Source: Phycisphaerales bacterium
Lineage (GTDB): Bacteria > Planctomycetota > Phycisphaerae > Phycisphaerales > UBA1924
Assembly (NCBI GenBank): GCA_020845755.1
Contig: JADLFE010000009.1
Location: 62,001 to 126,000, forward strand
Direction: 5' to 3'
DNA: 64,000 bases
This document shows positions 1 to 8,096 of this stretch, one piece after another. Within the stretch, counting starts at the first letter, position 1, and each line of letters starts with the position of its first letter. The notes beneath the pieces are model-generated. The model did no database searches and was not told the DNA's origin. It saw nothing but the letters and a program-made list of their open reading frames with translations. The translations under genes were made by a program, and so were the position numbers.

Positions 1-323
1 ATCTCGGCTGGACGCCGCAGCGATTGGTCGTGCCCGCGGCGCTCACATGGCTTCGCCCCCAGGGACGCATCATCACCCTCATCAAGCCGCATTATGAGTT
101 AAAGGAACAGGGACGGGAACTCCCACGCGGGGGCGTGCTCGCGTCGGAACTGGCCGAATCCGTCCTTGCTCGCGTCATCGAGAAGATGCCGTCACTGAGC
201 GCCGAAGTGCTGGGAGTCGTTGAGTCGCCGATCCTCGGCGGCAAGGCGGGCAAGACGTCGGCCGGCACGGGTAATCGCGAATGGCTGACACTGCTCAAGA
301 AGGCCTCTGGCACCGGGCGATAG
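1..323 (+). CDS. C-terminal part of a TlyA/FtsJ-like SAM-dependent methyltransferase (5' truncated by window edge)
   Basis: The open frame already runs at the window edge (from base 3) and ends with TAG at 321-323, so the start lies upstream. The visible ~106 residues match the end of the FtsJ/TlyA methyltransferase fold: GWTPQR, then PAALTWL and the strand IITLIKPHYE, which is the conserved catalytic-lysine (K) region, and finally a SPI.GGKAG...GNREWL tail typical of TlyA-like proteins. Members methylate rRNA 2'-hydroxyls using SAM in the cytoplasm. The N-terminal S4 domain of true TlyA, if present, would be outside the window, so the exact subfamily is open. Confidence 0.6.
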   Translation, partial: LGWTPQRLVVPAALTWLRPQGRIITLIKPHYELKEQGRELPRGGVLASELAESVLARVIEKMPSLSAEVLGVVESPILGGKAGKTSAGTGNREWLTLLKKASGTGR

Positions 324-495
324 GCTCTGTGTGGACCCGAGACAGCGAGACAGGCGGATTTGTACGCTCGCACAGGCGGATCGAACCGCGCCGGCGTGGG
401 ATCACGCTTGAACATTTCGCACGGCCTTTGATCGACTTTGAGCCTGTCGATGCAGCGCAACGCGCTACCTATTGGCCTTCTCCGATGCCTGATTC

Positions 496-1272
496 CTATT
501 TCTCAAGCAACCACCAGCGACGGTGGAACGGGCGTTTGAGCGTCTCGGGATAGTTCGCCTCCACGCCGCGTTTGATGTGCTCCATCGCTTCATCGGGCGA
601 GTCGGTGAGGATCAGAAGATCGAGATCTCCGTGCCCGATCGTGCCCATCGCGAGCATCTTGTCGCGGATGAAATCGATCATCGGCGTCCAGAACGACACG
701 CCCATCAGGATGATGGGGAAGTTGCGAATCTTCTGCGTCTGCACCAGCGTGACTGTCTCGAAGACTTCATCGAGCGTGCCGAATCCCCCCGGTAAAACAA
801 CAAAGGCGTACGAGTACTTGACGAGCATCACTTTCCGAACGAAAAAATAGCGGAATTCGATCCATTTATCCAAATATGGATTCGGTTGCTGCTCCTTTGG
901 AAGAGTAATGTTGCAACCAAGCGACCGCCCTCCATATTCGCGGGCACCGCGGTTGGCGGCCTCCATGATGCCCGGGCCTCCGCCTGTCATCACCGTCAGA
1001 TCCAGTTCCGCCACCTTCCGCCCGACGTCACGCGCCAGCGCGTAGTAGGGATGATTCTCGGGGAATCGCGCGGAGCCGAAGACCGTCACGCAAGGTCCTG
1101 CAAAGTGCAGGGCGCGAAAGCCCTTGATGAACTCGGCGAAGATGCGGCACGCACGCAGAAACTCCTCGCCACGCGTGAGCGGACCGGACAGAAAACTGTG
1201 CTCGTCCGGGTGAGAAGGCTTGATCCAGACCTTCGTTCCATTCGGGATTGTTGGAGTACTGTCCTGAGCCAT
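496..1272 (-). CDS. LOG-family protein (putative nucleotide 5'-monophosphate phosphoribohydrolase)
   Basis: The protein has 258 residues. The two LOG-family signatures are clear: GGGPGIMEA at residues 97-105 and PGGFGTLDE at 161-169. Family members have a Rossmann fold and hydrolyse the N-glycosidic bond of nucleoside 5'-monophosphates; plant-associated versions release active cytokinin. An N-terminal extension of ~50 residues precedes the Rossmann core, as in the larger LOG subgroup. The crcB gene lies 50 bp upstream on the same strand, so the two may be cotranscribed, but no functional link is known to me. The substrate cannot be read from the sequence. Confidence 0.9.
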   Translation of the reverse strand: MAQDSTPTIPNGTKVWIKPSHPDEHSFLSGPLTRGEEFLRACRIFAEFIKGFRALHFAGPCVTVFGSARFPENHPYYALARDVGRKVAELDLTVMTGGGPGIMEAANRGAREYGGRSLGCNITLPKEQQPNPYLDKWIEFRYFFVRKVMLVKYSYAFVVLPGGFGTLDEVFETVTLVQTQKIRNFPIILMGVSFWTPMIDFIRDKMLAMGTIGHGDLDLLILTDSPDEAMEHIKRGVEANYPETLKRPFHRRWWLLEK

Positions 1273-1322
1273 GAGTCAAGAATCGATTCATCAAGAGTGA
1301 GCAGTCTTCTATCATTGCAGAA

Positions 1323-1703
1323 TTAAACGGCGACGCGCGCCAGGAAGAAGCCCATCGTGACCGCGATGAGACCGAGGATCAGGTTCGCGAACAGAAACAC
1401 CGCCGCCATCACGGGCCGCTGGTCGCGCATGAGTTGAAAAATCTCACACCCAAACGCGGAAAACGTCGTCAGCCCGCCCAGGAAGCCGACCATCAGCGCA
1501 AGCCGCAGCGATTCGTTCAGAGGGCGATACGAATCAAGCACGGCGAGAATCACGCCGCCGAGCAGGCACCCGATGACATTGACCGCGAGTGTCCCGACAC
1601 CCATATGGGTGGGGAATCGAGCATTCAGCCATGTGGAGATCGTGAATCGAACGATCGCTCCGATCCCGCCAAAGGTCCCGACGATGAAGCACTCCCGCCA
1701 CAT
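1323..1703 (-). CDS. crcB: CrcB/Fluc-type fluoride channel
   Basis: The 126-residue protein has four predicted membrane helices, the usual size for this family. The N-terminal GGIGAIVRF motif and the central GFLGGLTTFSAF motif are hallmark CrcB/Fluc sequences; the latter carries the conserved Thr/Phe residues lining the fluoride path. These channels are inner-membrane dual-topology dimers that export fluoride passively. Some bacteria need two crcB genes for a heterodimer; only one is seen here. I looked upstream for the crcB-type fluoride riboswitch core on the minus strand and did not find it. The LOG-family gene follows 50 bp downstream. Confidence 0.93.
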   Translation of the reverse strand: MWRECFIVGTFGGIGAIVRFTISTWLNARFPTHMGVGTLAVNVIGCLLGGVILAVLDSYRPLNESLRLALMVGFLGGLTTFSAFGCEIFQLMRDQRPVMAAVFLFANLILGLIAVTMGFFLARVAV

Positions 1704-2079
1704 ATTTTGGAATTATAGGTGAGATCGGTTCTGCCCTGGTAATCCTCAGGGAAAACTCTGGTTTCGATGCGAATGTGCATCCGGAACGCCGGGCGGGCGA
1801 TAATTTCAGACAAGTTCGGATTCTTGCTCACCGAAACTTCGTGTCTTAGCGCTTCTAAGTCTGGACGTGTGTTCCAAAGCACATGCTCGATCGAAATCAG
1901 GATTGTTTGAGGAGGAATCACACGGAGCGGGCGGCCGGGACGTTGGTTGGCCTGCTGGAGCCTTCGGTGCGGGGTCGCACGTGCGACCTCATGGGAGCCC
2001 GATCGCCTGCGTCAAGAACGGACTCGCGTCGGGATGTGCGTATCCACCACCCCAGCGAGAGCATGAGTGGGGATGATTC
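1704..2079. other. Intergenic region between crcB and the PAS-LuxR gene; nothing recognised
   Basis: This is a divergent 376-bp gap that must hold promoters for crcB (minus) and the PAS-LuxR gene (plus). Short open frames at 1867-2098 have unconvincing composition and no recognisable motif. I see no riboswitch, tRNA or clear palindrome. Confidence 0.5.
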
Positions 2080-2781
2080 ATGGCTGACGAACTGGTGATC
2101 TGTGACGCTTGGAGCCCGGAGCAAAGCCCGACGAGCGATCCGTCGGTGCTCTGGCAATTGCTGTTTTATACGACGAAAAGTCCGGTCTCGATTATCGATA
2201 TCAATGGACGGTTTCTGGCCGCCAACGACCTCATGGAATTGGCCTTTGGCGTCGCTCCGGGAACCCTCGTGGGAAGAAGCGCGTCAGAGTTCATGGCGCC
2301 GGAGTTCTTCCAGGAGCGGCTTGATGCCATCCGCCGCGTGGCCGTGACCGGACGTCCAGAAAACGTCACCGGCGCGACCATGGGAATGACCTCCCAGTGC
2401 GCGTTGCGTCCCTTGCCGACCCCTCCGGGCGGCGTGCCGCGCGTGCTTCATGTGCTGGGACTCGCAGGTCGGGACCCTCGCGGAATTCCCCTCACCCGCT
2501 TCAAACACGAGGACTTCGGACAACTCAGCACCCTCACCGAGCGTGAGCGAGAGGTGCTCTCCCTCATCGGGGAGGGCCTCTCCACCGCCGAGATCGCCGA
2601 GCGACTGCACCGCAGCGTGAAGACGATCGAATGGCACCGGGCAGCGTTGGGAACCAAACTCAATGTCTCGAATCGCGTCGAACTTGCGCAGATCGCGATG
2701 CGGCTTGGGTTAGTCCGAGATCAACAAGTGGCGCAGGTTCATACCACGACATCAGAGCCGGTGCAGCAGAATACTCCTTGA
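2080..2781 (+). CDS. PAS domain / LuxR-type HTH transcriptional regulator
   Basis: The protein has 233 residues. Residues ~25-130 look like a PAS fold (SIIDINGRFLAAN near the start, then a conserved GRSASEFMAP stretch). Residues ~150-211 form a LuxR/GerE helix-turn-helix with LTEREREVL, GLSTAEIAERL and SVKTIEWHR. There is no receiver domain with a phosphorylatable aspartate, so activity is probably controlled by a ligand or signal at the PAS domain rather than by a kinase. It sits directly upstream (60 bp) of the 2842 gene and its palindrome, on the same strand, which makes regulation of that locus possible but unproven. The target and signal are unknown. Confidence 0.8.
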   Translation: MADELVICDAWSPEQSPTSDPSVLWQLLFYTTKSPVSIIDINGRFLAANDLMELAFGVAPGTLVGRSASEFMAPEFFQERLDAIRRVAVTGRPENVTGATMGMTSQCALRPLPTPPGGVPRVLHVLGLAGRDPRGIPLTRFKHEDFGQLSTLTEREREVLSLIGEGLSTAEIAERLHRSVKTIEWHRAALGTKLNVSNRVELAQIAMRLGLVRDQQVAQVHTTTSEPVQQNTP

Positions 2782-2811
2782 CCAACCCACCGTCGCGCAG
2801 TATTCTCTTCT

Positions 2812-2831
2812 CGTGAGAATCGATTCTCACG
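2812..2831. promoter_or_regulatory. Perfect 20-bp palindrome, candidate Fur-family (Zur-like) operator
   Basis: The sequence reads identically on both strands around a GAGAATCGATTCTC core, flanked by CGT and ACG. It ends 10 bp before the ATG of the 2842 gene and starts 30 bp after the PAS-LuxR stop. TGAGAAT-CG-ATTCTCA resembles the TGA.AAT/ATT.TCA half-sites bound by Fur-family metalloregulators, though with a two-base rather than one-base centre. A third ATTCTC half-site lies at 2801-2806, so two overlapping operators are possible. The regulator assignment is inference. Confidence 0.6.
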
Positions 2832-2841
2832 GACGAACGCC

Positions 2842-3249
2842 ATGCGAGGACGGAGGTTGAATTCAGGTTCGGCGAGCCTCGCACGCACGGCGTGGTGGCG
2901 CTGGCTGTGCGTTGCGCTGGTTGCGACCCTCTCCCTCGGTCCGGGCGGCCTCGAACGAGTTCACATCGGTGCGACCCACGATCACCTCGAACCCGCCTCG
3001 CGTGGGCGAGGAACGGTCGCCGGCCCCGCCGTTCAATCGTCCCATGGAACGGACACGGAGGTCTCGGCCCCGTGCGATACCTGCCGCGAACTTGAATGGG
3101 CCCGACTGAACCAGACGGGCACGTGCCCTGCGGTTCTGTGTTACGCCCCCACTGGCGATGTCGTTGATCGGTTCATTCCGATCAACGAGCAAGTGCGAGC
3201 GGTTGAGTCCGCGGCCCACATCCGCTCGCGGGCGCCGCCCACCACCTGA
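2842..3249 (+). CDS. Small secreted or membrane-anchored protein with His residues and a CDTC motif (unknown function)
   Basis: The protein has 135 residues. A basic N-terminus is followed by a hydrophobic stretch (WLCVALVATLSL, residues ~20-35) that could be a signal peptide or anchor. After it come scattered histidines (THDHLE, SSHG), then a CDTC motif at residues 78-81 and a further Cys pair near 95-100. The layout recalls small DUF2946-type exported proteins that accompany metal-transport genes, but I cannot place it in a family with confidence. It is the first gene after the 2812-2831 palindrome and probably heads the operon running to 9041. Confidence 0.55.
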   Translation: MRGRRLNSGSASLARTAWWRWLCVALVATLSLGPGGLERVHIGATHDHLEPASRGRGTVAGPAVQSSHGTDTEVSAPCDTCRELEWARLNQTGTCPAVLCYAPTGDVVDRFIPINEQVRAVESAAHIRSRAPPTT

Positions 3250-3371
3250 TCCACAGGTCACGTTCCATCTGATGAACGAGGCGACGGGCGCGCTCAGACC
3301 CGTTGCGGCGTGGATTGTCCCAGCATACCGGCCGACGCGATGAACTCGCGCTCGGCGATGGATCCCATCCC

Positions 3372-4223
3372 ATGACACTGATCCGCGGATTCGCCCCGGG
3401 CGGGCGATCGCGAGAGCGATCGGCGTTTACGCTGATCGAGCTCCTGGTCGTCATCGCCATCATCGCGATTCTGATCGCGATCTTGCTGCCCGCGCTCTCC
3501 TCGGCGCGACGGTCGGCGCGCACCACCAAGTGCCTCAGCCAAGTGCGTCAACTCGAGGTCGCCCACGAGTTCTACATGGACGCGAACAAAGAGGCGTTCG
3601 TTGACGCCGCCCTCTCGCACGGCGGGAGCGCGACGTTGAGCGAGGTCAAGCGAGCGTGGCCGTTCGCGCTCGCGGAGTACGCGGGAGGATCGCTGATCCT
3701 GCGTTCTCCCGGCGATGATTCTCCGAGGTGGGCGGTCACCCAGGGAGGACAGGATTCGGGCATAACGCTGGACGATCTGATGGGCGCGGTTCGAGACGGA
3801 TTGTCGCCCGACACACGGAAACTGGCGCGGTGGACCAGTTACGGACTGAACAACTGGCTCACGCGCAGCGTGAACCCGGGGTTCGATCCGAAGAAAGAGC
3901 CCTATGACCGACGCACGAAGATCCCATTCCCAGAGTCCACCGTTCACTTTGTCCAGATGAACGAGGGGCACACGGGGAGTGACTACGCGAAGTCGGACCA
4001 TATCCACGCCGAGGGATGGAGCGACGGCGGCGACGAGAACGCGCCGAGCGTGGCGAGTTCCGAGTTGGAACTCAACGCGCACGGTGGACCCGGGAAGTCG
4101 TTCGCGAGCATCGCAAACTACGGGTTCCTGGACGGGCACGCCAAGACCCTGAAGTTCGGCGATGTGTACACGGATTTCGATCACAACAAGTTCAACCCCG
4201 GCGCGACGCCGTACGCCAAGTAG
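3372..4223 (+). CDS. Type II secretion/type IV pilin-like pseudopilin with prepilin N-terminal methylation motif
   Basis: With the start at 3372 the protein has 283 residues; an upstream in-frame start (3303) would give an implausibly long leader. The prepilin signature [16 protein letters not shown] begins at residue 19, with Glu at mature position +5, followed by the single helix and the [14 protein letters not shown] region typical of planctomycete prepilin-like proteins. The C-terminal part holds the [14 protein letters not shown] segment found in the large planctomycete H-x-G/DUF1559-like group. Such proteins are processed by prepilin peptidase and displayed at the cell surface or periplasm; individual functions are mostly unknown. 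It sits second in the presumed metal-related operon. Confidence 0.85.
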   Translation: MTLIRGFAPGGRSRERSAFTLIELLVVIAIIAILIAILLPALSSARRSARTTKCLSQVRQLEVAHEFYMDANKEAFVDAALSHGGSATLSEVKRAWPFALAEYAGGSLILRSPGDDSPRWAVTQGGQDSGITLDDLMGAVRDGLSPDTRKLARWTSYGLNNWLTRSVNPGFDPKKEPYDRRTKIPFPESTVHFVQMNEGHTGSDYAKSDHIHAEGWSDGGDENAPSVASSELELNAHGGPGKSFASIANYGFLDGHAKTLKFGDVYTDFDHNKFNPGATPYAK

Positions 4224-4272
4224 CAGGCGCGACGGGGAGCACAGTCATGTCCCACCGGGACTGGAGATCAGA

Positions 4273-5055
4273 ATGAAAGCACTGCACACCTGCATGATCG
4301 CCGCGTCGACGCTGGCCACCTGCGCCGGCGGCGCGATGGCCCAACTCCACGCCGGAGACATCCTGCTGTACGTCCAGCACAACAGGATCGTGACCGGCCA
4401 GGTGAATGTCTCAACAGGCCTGCCCGAGCCGGGCGTCCGGGCCTTCCAGGCGGACTTCGGCGAGTCAGCCAACTTCACCAACGACCCGGGAATGGATTCC
4501 GAGGACGCTGTATTCCCGGGCGGGAGCGGGGTGGGGTTCACCATCCGAAAGGCGCTCCGCAAGTGGGATGGAGTCGACTTTGATCTGGTCCCCGACGAGC
4601 GGATTCAGATCAAACTCGGAAGCCTCGGTCCCATTGTCACGCCGTTGACGGACACGAATGTCATCGGATTCTCCTTGGCGGCCAACTCATTCGGCAAGTT
4701 CCATCATCACTGGGGGTACACGCTCCTCTCCCCGTCGGGCACAGGCATCTACCTGCTCGAATTGGAGTTGTGGAGCACCGCGGGCATCCAGGCCAGCGAG
4801 CCATACTGGTTGGTGTTCAACCAGAACGACTCGCAGGAAGATCAGGACGCGGCCTTCGCGTGGGTGGAGGACCACCTCATCGGAGGTGGGTGTCCGGCCG
4901 ACTTCAACCACGACGGGTTTGTCAACGCCCTTGACTACGACGCCTTCGCCAGCGCCTTCGAACTCGCGGACCTCGCGGGGGACTTCAACCACGACGGGTT
5001 TGTCAACGCCCTTGACTACGACGAGTTTGCCGAGCATTTCGAAGCGGGGTGCTGA
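4273..5055 (+). CDS. Secreted protein with HHHW motif and C-terminal two-repeat GC-ending dockerin
   Basis: The start at 4273 has GGAG seven bases upstream, giving 260 residues. Residues 1-23 are a signal peptide ending AMA/Q. The body carries GFTIRKALRKWDG, then FHHHWGY at 143-149 and GTGIYLLELEL. The pattern of histidines before Trp-Gly-aromatic and then G-YLLELE is reminiscent of choice-of-anchor surface proteins linked to metal ABC transporters. The C-terminus has two Ca-binding dockerin repeats, DFNHDGFVNALDYD at 210 and 237, and ends Gly-Cys. The repeats share a perfect 43-bp DNA repeat. It is paralogous to the next gene, which has a different anchor. Function in metal capture is inference. 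Confidence 0.8.
   Translation: MKALHTCMIAASTLATCAGGAMAQLHAGDILLYVQHNRIVTGQVNVSTGLPEPGVRAFQADFGESANFTNDPGMDSEDAVFPGGSGVGFTIRKALRKWDGVDFDLVPDERIQIKLGSLGPIVTPLTDTNVIGFSLAANSFGKFHHHWGYTLLSPSGTGIYLLELELWSTAGIQASEPYWLVFNQNDSQEDQDAAFAWVEDHLIGGGCPADFNHDGFVNALDYDAFASAFELADLAGDFNHDGFVNALDYDEFAEHFEAGC
4900..5023 (+). repeat. Perfect 43-bp direct repeat encoding the two dockerin motifs
   Basis: Bases 4900-4942 and 4981-5023 are identical, with an 81-bp (27-codon) period. Each copy encodes the Ca-binding loop DFNHDGFVNALDYD. Identity at all third positions points to a recent duplication or gene conversion inside the coding sequence. Confidence 0.95.
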
Positions 5056-5173
5056 GCGGCGGCGAGCGGAAACAGGAGACCGCGGGCGATTCCGGCGTCG
5101 TGTGTTTCGACGCGAATCGGCGGCATGAAAGTCACGAAGATGCTCGCGCGCGGCGCGGGCAGGAGAGAGTCAT

Positions 5174-5863
5174 ATGAACAAGACAAGTACGAATACGCTG
5201 GTGGTGGTCGCGGCGGCATCGATGACCGGGGCTGCCCTGGCGCACGGCGGCGACATCGGTTTCACGATCGTCGGAGGATCGCTCAAGACCGGTGACGTGC
5301 TCGACAACGGCTCGGGCGAGTTTGTGCTCCCCGGACAGCGTGTCTTCGGCGGTGAGATGCTGATCTCCGACGGCGTGTCGGACGAGCCGGGCTTCTACGC
5401 CCAGGCCGGCGCCCTTGATGCCGGAGAACTCATCGGCTTCAACGTCCGCAAGGCGCTGCGCGTGTGGAACGGCACGGATTTCAGCGCCATTGCGAACGAA
5501 ACGATGCGAATCGAGAATCCCGCGGGCACGGCGTTTGTCGACACACCGCTGACTGATCCCTCGTCGCCCATCGCCGCCGGCTGGGGATTTACGTTCCCCG
5601 CATCGGGCGATCTCGACGATCACCCGATCTACTACGTCAACGGGCGCACCGGCCCGGGCATCTACCTCCTCGAACTCGAACTCACCACGACGCAGGGGGG
5701 GATCATCAACTCGCCGAGTTTCTGGATCGTCTTCAACGACGGAGGTGACGAGATTCAACACGACGCCGCGATCGACTGGACGGAGGAGAACCTCGTTCCC
5801 ACGCCCGGCACGGCGTGTCTGCTCGGGATTGGCGGGATGACCATCCTGCGCCGCCGGCGCTGA
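5174..5863 (+). CDS. Secreted PEP-CTERM-like paralogue of the preceding dockerin protein
   Basis: The protein has 229 residues with a signal peptide to ALA/HGGD. Shared landmarks with the 4273 protein are GFNVRKALRVWNG, GPGIYLLELEL, the aromatic-W-(I/L)VFN block and DAAIDWTEENL, so the two are clear paralogues. It keeps GWGFTF but lacks the triple histidine of its neighbour. The C-terminus is PTPGTACLLGIGGMTILRRRR, a PEP-CTERM-like sorting signal (short proline motif, hydrophobic helix, arginine cluster), so this copy is probably handled by an exosortase-type system rather than by cohesin. An RBS-like GGAGAG lies at 5161-5166, ~7 bases upstream. It lies in the same operon. Confidence 0.8.
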   Translation: MNKTSTNTLVVVAAASMTGAALAHGGDIGFTIVGGSLKTGDVLDNGSGEFVLPGQRVFGGEMLISDGVSDEPGFYAQAGALDAGELIGFNVRKALRVWNGTDFSAIANETMRIENPAGTAFVDTPLTDPSSPIAAGWGFTFPASGDLDDHPIYYVNGRTGPGIYLLELELTTTQGGIINSPSFWIVFNDGGDEIQHDAAIDWTEENLVPTPGTACLLGIGGMTILRRRR

Positions 5864-6015
5864 TTCAGTCATCGGGAGAGTGAGAGCACCCGGCGCGACG
5901 CGAGAGCGCCACGCCGGGATTGGAGACATCCGGCGGACCCGGTCATCCCGGTTCCGCGTACGCTACGCGACAGGCCAGGACTCGCGACCACGCCGGCAGC
6001 GATGACAGGAGCACG

Positions 6016-6783
6016 ATGAGCAGCACATTCAAACACCACGGCGACACGGGAACACCGCGTCCGGCGCTCTCGATCCGAGGGCTGCGTTTCCGCTATGACG
6101 GCGCGGTCGACACGCCCGCCGACGCATGGACCATCGATCTCCCATCGCTCGATGTAGCCACAGGTGAGCAGGTCCTCCTCACCGGCGGTTCAGGGACCGG
6201 CAAGAGCACGCTCCTGCATCTCATCGCGGGCCTGGTCGATCCCGCCGAGGGCACGGTGCTGGTCGACGGCACGAACATCCACACGCTGGCCGGCGCGCCG
6301 CGCGATCGCTTCCGAGGCACAGCAATCGGCATGATCTTCCAGACCTTCAACCTCCTCGCGGGATTTTCCGCGCTCGAAAACGTGCTGGCTGCACTGATGT
6401 TTTCGAGCGTGCCGCCGGGCAGGCACATGGAACTGGCGGATGCCGCGCTTTCGCGCCTCGGAATCACCAGAATCCACGCGACGCCCGAGGAGCTTTCGGT
6501 GGGTCAGCAGCAGCGCGTGGCGGTAGCGCGGGCGGTCGTGTGCCGCCCCGTGCTGGTGCTGGCGGACGAGCCCACGGCCAGCCTTGATCCCGAGAACGCC
6601 GAGCACGCGATGGACCTGGTGCAATCGGTTTGCCGCGAACTCGGCGCGGCGCTGGTATGCGTCAGCCACGACCCGGCGATGGCGGCGCGATTCGAGCGAC
6701 GCGAGAAACTGGGCTCGCTGATTCGCGCGGCGATTCCTTCACCAGGCGCCGGAGCAGCAACGACGATGGGAGGCTCGCGATGA
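6016..6783 (+). CDS. ABC transporter ATP-binding protein, LolD/MacB-like
   Basis: The start at 6016 is supported by AGGAG just upstream; longer in-frame starts exist. The 255-residue protein has Walker A GGSGTGKST at 57-65, the signature LSVGQQQR at ~160 and Walker B VLVLADEPTASLD at ~180-192, with a QTFNLL Q-loop. The signature has Val in place of the usual first Gly (LSGGQ). The stop codon overlaps the start of the permease gene by ATGA, so the two are translationally coupled and form one transporter. Its nearest class is the LolD/MacB group, which powers periplasm-facing mechanotransmission rather than classic import. The substrate is unknown; neighbours suggest metal handling. Confidence 0.92.
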   Translation: MSSTFKHHGDTGTPRPALSIRGLRFRYDGAVDTPADAWTIDLPSLDVATGEQVLLTGGSGTGKSTLLHLIAGLVDPAEGTVLVDGTNIHTLAGAPRDRFRGTAIGMIFQTFNLLAGFSALENVLAALMFSSVPPGRHMELADAALSRLGITRIHATPEELSVGQQQRVAVARAVVCRPVLVLADEPTASLDPENAEHAMDLVQSVCRELGAALVCVSHDPAMAARFERREKLGSLIRAAIPSPGAGAATTMGGSR

Positions 6784-8063
6784 ATGACTGGACGATCATC
6801 CTGCGAAGCCTGCGGGCGAGGCTCTTCTCCACCGTCACCACGGCGGCGCTGGTCGCGATCGCCGTCGCGCTCATGCTCGTGCTCCTCATGATGCGCGACG
6901 CCGCCCAGCAGGCGTTCCGCCGCGGCGGAGGCGACATGCACCTCCTGATCTCCAACGACCAATCCTCGATGGTGTCGTTCCTGAACGGCATTTTGTACGC
7001 CAACCCGCCGCGTGCGCCGATCCCCTGGGCTCGCTACCAGCAACTCCGCCAATCACTCCCGCTGGGCGACAACGGGTACGCGATCCCCACGCAGATTGGC
7101 GACAGTTTCCGCGGGCAGCCCGTCATGGCGACCGACGCGGAGTTCTTCAGCAGGCTCATGCCCAATCCCGGCGAGCCGTGGGTCTTCGCGCAGGGAAGAG
7201 CGTTCGACGCCGATTTCCAGGTTGTGCTTGGCGCCCAGGCGGCCCACGCCACGGGCGTGAAGATCGGACAGCAGATCGCTCTCTCGCACGGCACGGGCGA
7301 CGCGGCCGAGCATGACCACGACCACGACGAGTTCAAGTACGAGGTCGTGGGGATTCTCGCGCCCACCGGCGGGCCGCACGATCGCGCCCTCTTCACAACG
7401 GTGCAGAGCACGTGGATCATCCACGCCCACGAACGGCGCGAGCGGGAGGCGGATGGCAAGCACATCGAGACGACCGCGGCCGACCTGACCGACGCCGATC
7501 GGAAGATCACGGGCGTGTATGTGCGGCTGGCGACGCGCAGCAATTCGGACGTGCCCGCGAACCTGCCGCAGGTGTTCGATTTGCTCCGCAAGGACTCGTC
7601 GATCGTGGTCGCGTCCCCGTCGGACGAAGCGAGGAAACTCCTCGTGATCGTCGGGAACATCGACATCGTCTTCCGCGCCATGGCGGGGGTGGTTCTGGTT
7701 TCCAGCGCGATCTCGATCATGATCGCGCTCTACAACTCGATGGAGCAGCGTCGGCGACAGATCGCTGTGCTGCGCGTGCTGGGCTGCAGCCGCCCGCGGA
7801 TCTTTGGACTGGTGCTGACCGAATCGGCGGTGCTGGGCGTGATGGGGGCCGTGGCGGGGCTGGTGATCAGCCTCATGGGCGTCCAGGCCGTGGTGCTGCT
7901 GATGAAGTCCAAGTTCGGGCTGGTGGTTCATCCGACGCTGACGCCGGACGTCGCGATCGTCGTCGCGGGGGCGGCGGTGGCGCTGGCGGCGTTGGCGGGA
8001 TTGGTGCCGGCGGTGATAGCCTACGGCACGCCGGTCGCGAAGAATCTCAAGCCGCTCGCGTAG
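6780..8063 (+). CDS. ABC transporter permease, FtsX/MacB type, with a His-Asp-rich periplasmic loop
   Basis: The ATG at 6780 overlaps the ATPase stop, giving 427 residues. One membrane helix lies at ~16-40, a large periplasmic domain follows, and three helices sit at ~295-318, ~345-375 and ~395-418: the FtsX/MacB layout. The periplasmic domain contains EHDHDHDE at about 177-184, a good candidate metal-binding loop. The cytoplasmic coupling segment NSMEQRRRQIAVLRVLG is typical of the family. With the preceding ATPase and the DUF3299-like protein next door, the arrangement resembles the Vibrio zinc-regulated Zrg-type gene set as I remember it. Metal involvement is inference. Confidence 0.9.
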   Translation: MNDWTIILRSLRARLFSTVTTAALVAIAVALMLVLLMMRDAAQQAFRRGGGDMHLLISNDQSSMVSFLNGILYANPPRAPIPWARYQQLRQSLPLGDNGYAIPTQIGDSFRGQPVMATDAEFFSRLMPNPGEPWVFAQGRAFDADFQVVLGAQAAHATGVKIGQQIALSHGTGDAAEHDHDHDEFKYEVVGILAPTGGPHDRALFTTVQSTWIIHAHERREREADGKHIETTAADLTDADRKITGVYVRLATRSNSDVPANLPQVFDLLRKDSSIVVASPSDEARKLLVIVGNIDIVFRAMAGVVLVSSAISIMIALYNSMEQRRRQIAVLRVLGCSRPRIFGLVLTESAVLGVMGAVAGLVISLMGVQAVVLLMKSKFGLVVHPTLTPDVAIVVAGAAVALAALAGLVPAVIAYGTPVAKNLKPLA

Positions 8064-8096
8064 GTGGTTGGTCTGGCATTGGCGAGGAGTTGAGCC

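Noticed and set aside
1704-1900. Fluoride riboswitch upstream of crcB
   Set aside because: The conserved core of the crcB RNA motif was not found on the minus strand before the gene.
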